This document shows, one piece after another, positions 42,301 to 54,300 of a stretch of 64,000 nucleotides of DNA (the stretch's first letter is position 1; every line of letters begins with the position of its first letter). The stretch lies in the NCBI GenBank assembly GCA_963575645.1, contig OY754466.1, positions 35,248,001-35,312,000 on the forward strand. Direction: 5' to 3'. The position numbers were made by a program, and so were the translations under genes. The notes beneath the pieces are model-generated. The model did no database searches. It worked only from the letters and a program-made list of their open reading frames with translations, and was not told the origin of the DNA. Origin of the DNA: Xanthostigma xanthostigma. Lineage: Eukaryota > Arthropoda > Insecta > Raphidioptera > Raphidiidae.

Positions 42301-45300
42301 TGTAGTGTGTACTGTGTGATGTAAACACGACACATTTTACCCGACTGCACCAGAAGGAGGGCAATGTTTTTACTAAATATTACTCCTTTTTTTCAGATAA
42401 AATCTGTAGACGATTTTGTTAATAGTGTTAACTCAACATTGAAACACAACCAAGACAGCGAAAGTTTACGCAGGGTTATGGCAAGAATTGAAAGTTATGA
42501 TGCAGTGGTACGTTAATTTTACACATTGCCAGGCAGAACGCGAAGATTAATTTTCATTAGCTTCTATATAAAACCGCAATTAGTTTAATGTTTAAATACA
42601 GACTAAATGAACGGGCGTCCTTAAGGCTAGGTTACGTCTCGTTTAATCTAATTTAGATTTGACATAAAACTATACGATATCTGTTCACATAAATTTAAAC
42701 CATTAGCGAATTATATTTTACACGCTGTTATTATTACTATATATATGAAAAATGGCGGATTCGACTTCAAATTTGGGTTCAAATAGTTAAGGCACCATAG
42801 CGCTTTCGGCCTCAGTTGTCGAAGGTTTATAATATACTGTCAATCAGCGCTAATTATTACACCTTGCGTGAAATTAAGACTTTAAAATGAGACTCTTAAA
42901 AGACCGCGCACACTTGTCAAGCATAAGCCTACACAACCAGCACAGTACAAACTTGCAACCTGTACGACGTTGCATACAGACCAGCATAACCCAACACAAA
43001 TCCGCACAAGCCAACAAATTTTAGTGCTGGTTTCGTAATTGTGCGGTATACCTTTTGCAGTTTTAAAGTAGTTTTATCATTGCAAATTAATTAATGAAAA
43101 CGACACGTAACTAGCACACTAGATCGGTCCAGCACGGTTAGACAAAAATTGCAAACGACCGACTTAGAGGTCAGTTCTGGCGGCTGGTTGCAGGTGCCTG
43201 TCCAATGTGTGCTACTCCGTTAAATAACATAGGGATCTTTACGGACAGGGATTTTTGTTCCGTGCTGTGCTGGTCGCGCAGGTTCATTCTTAAGAAATGT
43301 GCGCGGTCTTTAAGGTAGAAATAGTTTTTATACAGTTCATTTTTAATCCACGTTTTGGCTGATAGCACTTGACGTAGGTACTCATCATTTACAATTTCGT
43401 CAAAAGTCTGAATCTTACAGTATGAATTAAATTATAGGAGTCTAAAGATGATGAATTAGAAAAACTGGTTCGAACGCACTGTGAACTTGACCTCATGAAA
43501 CCAATGATCGGCTGTAACAGAGAACGACGAAGACATCTTTTAACAGAAGATGACTTCAAATTGAAAGATAGCATGAGTTCTTCTAAGGTAAGAAACAATA
43601 AAATAAGAAAATTGCCCACGAACCACAGATACACATTAAAGTTTATATATCTGAAACTACTCTACGTAACACATAATTTTTTCATAACGAGATTCCGGGT
43701 GCGTCATGGTTAAAAAAATAAAAGTTTGAAAATATTTTTTTTATATGTTATGATCATGGTACAATTAAAACTATTTTTGACGTGATAACGTCTTATAAAT
43801 TGATGAAACACCAGCTGCACGCACGAAAAAGTGTAACGTTCCGAAAAGTGTAACGTTCCAATTGATGAAACACCAGCTGCACGCACGAAAACGTGTAACG
43901 TTTCGCCTGACCCTGTGCGTGCAAGCGAGAGCGCAGTAATGTATTATTAAATATGATATTCGAGAATACGTTATCACGTAAAAGTATCGTCCGTAAACCG
44001 ACTTTACAGACAACCAATTTTTTTGTAGGTTCGGGAATCTTTTAACATAACATATAATTTTTTCATAACGAGTTTCCGGGTGCGTCATGGTCAAAAAAAT
44101 AAAAATGTTTGAAAATATTTTTTGTTTATAGGTTATGATCACGGTACAATTACAACAGTTTTTTTGTAGGTTCGGGAATCTTTTTAACATAACATATTAT
44201 TTTTTACGGAATTTAAAAACACTAAAATGACTTACAGCAGTTAATTCGCCCCTTTTACTTTTTTTTTCCTTCAACTCATTCGTTGTTTCAGTTCTGTTCT
44301 TTAGACCTGAAGCGAATAAGAATAGAATAATCACTAGTATCAGAAAGAAGTAATAAGAAAGTTTTTGTACATAACGTTATCAGTTCATGCATGTTAAAAA
44401 GAAGCTATAAAAAAAATATTTTCAAATATTTTTATTTTTTTGACCATGACGCACCCGGAAACTCGTTATGAAAAAATTATATGTTATGTTAAACAGATTC
44501 CCGAACCTACAAAAAAATTGTTGTAATTGTACCATGATCATAACCTATAAAAAAAAATATTTTCAAACTTTTTTATTTTTTTGACCATGACGCACCCTGA
44601 AACTCGTTATGAAAAAATTATATGTTACGTAGAGTAGTTTCAGAAATTTTTACAAAAATATTGGTGATTGTACCAAAATCGCAAATAATTAAAAAAAAAA
44701 TTAAAAACTTAAATTATTTTTTTTTTGAGGTTATATATTTTTTTTCGAGCTGATAATTTTTCTTATGATGCGCTATAGTAATATCTAAATCATATTAAAT
44801 TTTCATCAAAATCAGTTCAGCTATTCAAAAGTTATGATTTTTGTATGATTTTTCGAAAATTAATTCTCACTCCCCAGGGGTTGATTTTTTAGGGCTGAAA
44901 TTTTCCAAATCTTAATCATTTATCAATCGCTATAAATGAAAAAAAGACTAGCCCAATCCGTGCGGGGGCATCTTACCCATGCTTATTCCGCTATGGCCTT
45001 TTACAAGTATACATTATATAATTTATAATATTACTAGCTTTTACCCGCGACTTTCTTCGCGTGAAATCAGTGTGTACAATAAGTTGATATAGTTGATTAA
45101 AAAATTCGTAAATTCAAGTAAGACTCTAATTAAAGACGGCCCTATAAAAAATGTTTTTTTTGTTTTACCATCTATTGCGGAAACAAAGATTTTGTGGATT
45201 CGATACACGTGAGCAAGCCACATACAGCTGGCCGTGCGAAAAACATGTTTTTTTCTAAATGCCCGCTACCTTAAGTATTTGCCCCTGGACTTTGTTTATA

Positions 45301-48300
45301 TAGTTATTCCAAAAGCAGTTTTAAATGGAAATTATAATCTTTTAAATTGAATAGGCAAATCCGTTAGTATAATTCATAGTTTTGATATTAAAACACTGTT
45401 TCCTTTAGATTTGCCACTAATTAAAATAACCCTAACAATATTTCGATCCAGATGAGAAACTTGTAAACGCGTATCATTACACAATTTGGGCACATTAAGA
45501 TTTCGCATTAAAAGTACCGGAACACCCACTTTTAACCTTGATTTATGAGAAGGAATTTAACCCCCTTAGGGATTAATTTTTCAAAAAATAAAGTAATTAA
45601 TGAATTCGAAGTTGTTGTGTCCATATTTAATACAATAAGTTATGAAGATAGTAGGAATGTGGACAAAATGATGAAATCATTATACTAATCATTAATTCAG
45701 CGACGTTTCGGTCATATATTTGATCTTCATCAAGCATCTAAAAATTATTACAAAATCCAGCACATGTTAAACTGACATAACAATGTAAAAATGTTTACAG
45801 AAACAGCATATTATACCTTAAAATACAGTATATAATAAACATCATATGTATAGCACTATCAATCTTATTTTTACACAAAACCATTACAAAATTAATTGAT
45901 AAATCTGGTCGAAATTTAATTGATAAGCGTAACAAACTTAAAAACATGTGACTTGTAACATTGCAATGTAACAGTGCAATGTTACAAGTCACATGGTTTT
46001 AAGTTTGTTACGCTTATCAATTAAATTTCGACCAGATTTATCAATTAATTTTGTAATGGTTTTGTGTAAAAATAAGATTGATAGTGCTATACATATGATG
46101 TTTATTATATACTGTATTTTAAGGTATAATATGCTGTTTCTGTAAACATTTTTACATTGTTATGTCAGTTTAACATGTGCTGGATTTTGTAATAATTTTT
46201 AGATGCCTGATGAAGGTCAAATATATGACCGAAACGTCGCTGAATTAATGATTAGTATAATGATTTCATCATTTTGTCCACATTCCTACTATCTTCATAA
46301 CTTAAAGTAATTAATGTCCTTCCCCAGAGTTTAAACTATCTCCATACTAAATTTCATCACAATCGACCCAGCGGTCTGGTCGTGAAATCGTAACTTCGTA
46401 CAATATTACAACCCCCATTTCATCCCCACTGGGGTAGAATTTTGAAAAAAAAGTAGCCTGTATCCTTCCCCAGGCTTCAAACTATCTCCATTTCAATTTC
46501 ATCACAATCGGCCCAGCGGTTTGGCCGTGTAACAGAGTTACTTTCGCAATATTAGTATGGATTCCTCAAATTTTTTTAAAAAACAACTGTATGACCTGTA
46601 TGTATTAAACTATTAAATACACGCTGTTCTTGTTTCATATTATTCGTTTTTCTTATAGATGGAAGTACATTGCATATTATTAACAGATTTGCTTCTAATC
46701 TGTAAACCGTCCACAAAGAAAGCCAGCGGAAGTTATCGTGTTGTCCGTCAACCGTTCATAGTTGACCGGCTACTGGTGACTGAATTGACTCGTGAACCGG
46801 CTGGATTAGGATTTGTTTATTTAAACGAATTTAATATGGCAGTTGCAGCTTTCACGCTTCAAGGCGATGTCAAAAAACTAAAGGTATGTATAAATGTAAA
46901 CTTTTTCTATTTTATTTTTTTAATTAACGAGAGTCGGCTTGTCACCGGGAACACCACAGCCTCTTGGGCTTATTGTGCTATCTCCCAATCTCTTATATCA
47001 CTCGGTACAATATCCTCGTTCCTTGCACTAGCTTGTGCGGTCCGTGGACTGGGTGATTGATATCTTCTGAACTCATTCTACATAGTCTATAAATTATGTC
47101 ATCTACGATCCAAAGCCTCGCATTCACACAGAATATGATAACGCTGTTTCCGTCTTCTTATTGCACTATCTGCACTTTAAGTCCCCGTTAAACAGTCCAA
47201 TTCTTTGGAGGTGTCCTTTCAGGGCACAATGTCCTGTCAAGAGGTCTACCACTAGACGAAGATTGTTCCTACTAAGTTGTAGTAGTTCTTCATTCATTTT
47301 TCGGGATGGCCCTTAAAAGTCTTGCTATGTTGTTACCCGGAAATTTGATTGCAGTATGTCTTGTGCTGATTTTGGATCCATTCCCTTATTTGACCCCATA
47401 CTGTGCCTTTGGACACTTCCAGGGAAGGTTCTGGGCCAATGTATGGAGTTGACGATCCTTTCCTCGCCAACTCATCAGCTTCTTCGTTGCTTTCGATTCC
47501 AGACTGTCCCGGCACCCACAGTAAAGTTACTTTGTTGTGTTCTGCCAGAACTCTAAGTTCACTTATGCAATCCCAAACCAGCTTTGATGTCACTTTTGAG
47601 TTAGCAATGGCCTGACTGTCTGATGCAATATGGATCGGTTTATTTTTGTATTTCCTCTTATTGTTTTCATATGCACATTGCAATATAACACATACTTCTG
47701 CCTGAAAGACTCTAGAGTCTAGTATATTGTTGCAAGTGGAATGCTGAATTGAGAATTCCTCATTTCACTATTATATATACCGGCTCCAGTTCCCTGCTCG
47801 GTTCTGGATCCATCTGTATACCAGTTGATCTCCCCGAGCGTGTCCCGGTAATCCGGAAAATATAAACTTACGTCGAAATTTCATGGCTTTTCTATATCTA
47901 ATTAGCTAGGTTTTTTTAACTCTGTTTTGCGTAAATTATTCTACGTACATTTAAATTTGACAAACACTTTTGCGTTTTCATTAGAGATAGGTATATTCTA
48001 CAATAAAAACGCTTTTTCACAAAATATATATATTTTTTTAATGTTTGTTACAGAGTTGGCTCGAATACATCCGTAAAGCTCAAGGTTTATATCGACAAGC
48101 TAAACAAGCATCTGCATTGATTGTTCGACAGTTGAGTGTTTCAGATACAATTGAAGTACCCGATACAAATCTTGAATATGAGTACGACATGCATAGCTTG
48201 CAAGGATATTCTCTTGTACCACAGCGATCTCCGTTAGCTACGTCTTCGAGAGCCAGTCGCGTTTCTAGTCTCGCGCATAGCCACAGGTACCCAAAATCAA

Positions 48301-51300
48301 ATAAGACTCACACTAATCTTTAAATAAAGGAGGTCACTATAATATATTTTTTTTATTGAGAGCAGTTCATAAAAAAAAAAAAAAAAAAAAAAAAAACAAT
48401 AAAACCATTATATTTTTACTTTATCGATTTAGTAAACTTTAAATGATGTTGAGTATTTTTCAACAGATAATTTAATTTGTCAATATATTTCTTTACAGTG
48501 GAAGTGTTGAGATGAATGATCAGTCATCGATGGGCTCTATAAACCAATCACGTGCCATATCAGTAGAAACAGATCAACGAACTGCATCGATATCAAGTGA
48601 TGAGGGTGTACAAACATTACCGACTGAGAACCAATTGAAATCGCCAATAGCTCAGAAGAACTCCATAAAACTCCGACTACTTAATACACAACCGAAAATA
48701 GCTACCCCAAATACACTGTCAGTTCAACCGTATGGTGCTAGTTTAGGACAAAGCTTGCCGAATCTAGCACTGGGTTCACCGAACACTGGAACATTAAATT
48801 TAATATCGCCAAATCAAAATACACTTTTAGTACCGAATACTAAAAACAACCAAAATCTTCTAAGTCCGAATCATAGAGGTATATCGTATCCACCCCCATC
48901 TCCTCCGCGAGGTAATTTACGGAGAAGTTTTGCAATAAATCAAACTAAGAATCCGCCATTATTAAAAACCAGGCATGTGGCATCGACGGCCAGTGCATCG
49001 ACATCGACAGCTTTTGAACCCGGAGCACAAGTTTCCAGTCTTGATATTGATGTACCAGTTATAGCAGGTATATAATTATAATTTTCTTTTCAAACTTAAA
49101 ATCAGTGACATAATTACAAATTGGCTGGCAAAATATCAGGTATTTCCAATGTCAGGGGGTCATAAAAAACCTCGAGAAAGGTAAACATGTTATCGAAATT
49201 TGTAATTGTGTCATATTGCTTAAAATGCGTTTTGTTGCAAAAACACTGATTTTCTATTGACATAGATATTATTTATGATTTATTTTTAATAATAAATATT
49301 TTTCTACGCTATTGCAGGCATATCGCCTCCCGACGAAATGTTAGACTCGTTTAACAGAGGACCACCAAGACAAGCAATAATGAAACGACTGGGTCGATCA
49401 GACAATAGACGATATCACACAGCTGGTGTTGTTGACGATATTAAGGTAAAACAAAATTTCAAAATTCTTTCGTTACAAATTGATATCAATTTTTATTAAT
49501 AGGAGACAATAATATCAATTTATTCACATTTTGATTATGCGAAAAATTTTTAATTGAAAAGTAATATATTTTTTACAGTAAAAACTGAAACTTGGCAACT
49601 ACAAATGTTATATTTTTATATTGAAATGCAAGATTTTGCTGATCTGATTGCAATCATTAACATTTCTAACAAATGGTGTTGCGATGCAACGGTATGATTG
49701 GTTGCTGAATTTATTTAATTCATTTGTTTGCATTCACTTGTTAAATATAGATATCTACACAAAAACAATAGAGAACATAGAATGTTCGTGAATGCTTATA
49801 GATATACTATGTAGAGCATTTAAATCGCTTTAAAAACTGTACATATCAACTGGCATGTTTATACATAAAATATTATGTATCATAAATGAAAGTTTATATT
49901 TTCGTTAAAAGTATTACCTATCAAATTAGGCTAGGGTCGCACATAGACATAAAGAACTGAACTGTCTTAACGTGTGACGGCCAGCTTCTATAGTGTGACA
50001 CTACGTAAAAAGAGATACAAACTGGCCGTCACACGCTCCATCTCTCTCACTCTTGTTGACCACTTTCATTTGTGAAAAATATATTTAATTAATTTGTGTA
50101 AATATAAATAAGTTTTAGCAAGCTTTGCAGTTTTTTATATCAAGGACAAGAGAGGACCTATATTGTATAATAGGTATAATATTATTATTATTTATATGGT
50201 TTTTTTCTGGATGAAAATCCCGAGCTTTGTACGTTGAATTAATCACAGTCACAGTACAAAATTGTTCTCACATCTACTAAACTAAACATTATTTTTTTGC
50301 ACTACCCCCTATAAAATAGCTGCTTTACATAGTGACCCATTACGCACTAGTGCGTTAAAATGATACAAAACATATTAGTACTTTTAATATAGGTAAAAAT
50401 CTCGTATTTACTGGGTGAAATGACAGATTGGGATAATTATGTATTCCGTGCTATCTTGCGTACATAGCACTTACTTCACCATTTTTAAATGTTTTTGAAA
50501 ATCGCGAACAGTTCGAAATTCACCGAAAAACACTTATTTTTTGCTCGACGGGCAGAAAGCGTCAACTTTCGTCCCGCTGCGCTAAACAAAGTTGCCTCTT
50601 CCTGCCTACGTCGAGCAAAAAAATAGTATACACACCACGGGAAGTAAAGTAAGAAAGCCTAAGATCACATCTTTGTTGACCTCGGCTTCGCCTCAGCCAA
50701 CAATTATATGTGATCTTAGACATTTCTTACTTTACTTCCCTAGATGTGTAATATACTATTATTCACAGCAACGTCGCAAAAACAAACTTTCACAAATTTG
50801 GCTGTTATAGACTGACAAATCGCAATAATCAGGTACTTACAGTTAATCAATGGGCGTGTTTGGCCGAAGTAAGTACTTACTAAATTTAGTAAGTCATGGC
50901 TTAATACTTATAAGACGCCATTTTGCTTATTGTTGATGTAAACAATACAGACAGGAGCAGACCTGTCATTTATCTATTTGCAACTATTTACATGAATTAA
51001 ATGATATTAAAGTACTTACTTCGGCCAAACCGCCCATTGTTTGTCTGTCAACTGTTTTTTTTATTTTTTTTTTTATGATCCATTGGAAGTGAAGTTCGTT
51101 CAAAACTGAACTGTCAAAAATTTGGAAAAATGAAAATCGGCTTATTTTATAGTAGGTATACGTGCAAAAAATACTACATATCCTCGTGCGTAATGCTATT
51201 ATGATTAGTGTTTTAAACATAATGGCACATCTCTTCGTAATATAACCCATTACGACACTATAGGTAGACAATTTACTATAAATATTATGTAAGTTAGGCA

Positions 51301-54300
51301 GTTCACGTCTGGATAATAACTAATAAGTGCATCTCGTTACAGAATTTATAATGATAGACATTAAAATATATACTAGTTGATACCTAGCTTAACTTTTCCA
51401 AAGATATAAATTGCAATTGAAAATATGTTTATTAAAGGTGTGACAATTAGAACGTAACTTAGACCTTTTAGAAACAATTATATTATTGAACGAAACTTTT
51501 CAGTAATGATTTCAAATTATTTACTTTAGCTTGGTAGCAGCATAACCGCTGTAAGTAAGACGGTTAGCAGCTAGTAGGGTTACCAACCTCCTGTTTTAGT
51601 TTGCAGGAGACTTAAACTTATGAAAAATAATTTCCGGATGTTTGGATTCGTATGACAAAAAATCATTCCTTATGAAAAATTATTTAATTTATTATTGCGA
51701 GAAAATATTTATATATTATGCTCACTGTGTGATAGTTACCGTAAAATGGGGTGACTTTGACCAATTTTTAGGTTTGAACTAAAATTTCTATGTGAAGACT
51801 ACAAAAATTCAGGGATATTGTTTTTTGACAATATGGGTATTAGGTAGTACTAGCGTTAAGGGAAAGTAGTATCTTTAGTTTGTTTACCATTATCAAGAAA
51901 AAAAATAAAATGGCGTAATAGTCAACTTCACCCCAAATGGGGTGAAGTTGACCACAGCTTTAATTTTCATTCTAATTGTTTATTTTAGCTAGTTGGGGTT
52001 AGTTTGTCCACAGGAATATGAAAAGAACATTTTATGAAACATTTATTTAAAAAAAAAACGAACATTAAAGTCCGAACAACCTAAATAATGCAAAAAAGTA
52101 GAAATTAAACAGTTTACTTTAAATCAGATTGAAATTAAGCAGTTTACGTCAACAAAAATGTATATAAATATCACTAAAACTACTTTCAAATATAAAAAAA
52201 CATTTTAGCTAAAATTAAACGCCAAAAGGTCCAAATTAAACAAAAATTCCCCTCTGCGACCGGTTTTGGGTTCGTACAATTAATATTAATTAATATGTAG
52301 GTATTTATTAATATTTTTTTAGAAGCCTGAGTTGCACTTATCTTTCCTTCTAAAACCTCTTCTAAGCATTTTTCTAATGTTTCTTCACTATAATCTTTAA
52401 AAACTCGAGCACCTAAATATATTCTCGGCATATCGTCAAATTACACTTTTAAATAATTAAGAACTCAATTTTACAAACACTCACATTCATTCATCAGAAC
52501 AAACCGCGTTGCTAGAACAGTACAGACACACAAGACTGCAAGTTTTTGCAAGACTCTGCAAGCTAGTCAACTTCACCCAGGCGGTCAAGTTAACCCCAAA
52601 ATCGTAAAAATATTGTCAAAGTTGAATATTTAGAATACTGCGATCCAGTTATTAAAGTTATGTAAAATATGATAATAAAGTGTTGACACAGAAAAATCAC
52701 GTTATTAAAATAACGAAACATATTAGCCGTAAAGTGTCTGGTTTTGCAAATATTAATGATAGTTTGAGCACTACGAATTTTCATTAACTTTCATATATGA
52801 CTTTGGCTTCGTATGTATCATGTATAGATAAAAATTAAAACATTTTGTTTACATGAAAACTTTTGACAATATATTAGCTTAATATTTAAGCAATAAAACT
52901 TCCGAATAATTATATCAATACGGAAAGTATTTAGCACTGAAACATTTTTTTAGTTTTTGGTCAACTTCACCCCAGTGGTCAAAGTCACCCCATTTTACGG
53001 TACTGAACTTATTATGCTGATTTTCTACACAGAGGCTATTGAGCGTTATTTTGAATACTTACGTTTGCGTATACGTGCATGAATATATAAACAATTAAAC
53101 ACAGGTTCAATGTAATATCTACGCTTTAAAAATGTAGTTAAAAAATTGATTAATTGTCTAATTATTTTGTGTTATTTGTAAATATCCACGTCAAATGAGT
53201 TTTTTTTTTTTAGTATTTACAATCTCCAGACTGTCACAAATTTTGAGTTGGTAACCCTATCAACTAATGAGCTTGCTTTTAGATTCAAATTTCGCTTTCC
53301 ACCGCTGCGCATAGATATTTTTGTGTAAAGTCCGCCATTCACGATCCTTCACCGCAGTATGAATTCGTTGGATACGACAAAATCGAACGAAATTTGATCG
53401 TGTATGTTCATCGACTGACCGAGTCGGCGCGATCTGACTGCAGACAAACATGTTAGTCTGCAGCAGTATACCTATACATTACTTATACACTGTTAGTTGG
53501 ATCGTTTATTTGATCGCGTATTATGACTTTCGAGTCGATAGTGTGATTTTGGTACGTTTTTTGCACCTTTTTCTTTTATTTTCCGTTATACAAAGCACAA
53601 AGGTCGCTAAAAATATATTTTGTTCGGACATTATTAAAAGGTCGTTACGTAAATGGCCTCATGGTTTACACATGAATATATTACCTTCGCTTTTGAGTTT
53701 TACGATTAATTTGGATTATAATCGTTACATCTCTAATAATTGTGCATGCAAAACACTACAAAAGTCAGTGGCGTAGCTAGGTGACCAAGGATCCCGGGGT
53801 AAAAAATAAACTGGGTCCCCCCCTAGTCTATATTATCGTTATCAAAATATAAAATGTATTTTTTTCAAAGCTGGAAAACTTATGTAAACATAATTTAGGT
53901 AACATGGTGATAGTTCAGACTAAAGGAAATTTTATAGATATAAAGGAGTTTTAAATATGTGCAAATTATAATTTTTCTTCTGTTCTTACATTGGAATACT
54001 TCCGAACGTATTGACATGGCTGATTATGTCAGAAGATGTAGAGGCCAATAAACCATATATTAAAAAAAAAATGTGCATAAAAATATATAACAGAATTCCT
54101 AAGTCAATAAAGCAATTAAGCATTAACACTTTCAAAAAAGAATTGGAAAATTATATTTTGAATAAAAATCATTAAAAGTTAAGAGTATTTATTGAATGGT
54201 ATTAATTTAGCTGCTTGAGACATCGATGTACTCTGTACCAAAACTGAATAAAGATTTATGATATGTTAACCAAGGCTCCTCTACGATAGCTACACCACTG

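Noticed and set aside
46659-46661. Separate gene starting at the ATG at 46659
   Set aside because: A preceding splice acceptor and continuous phase show it is an internal Met of the PH domain.
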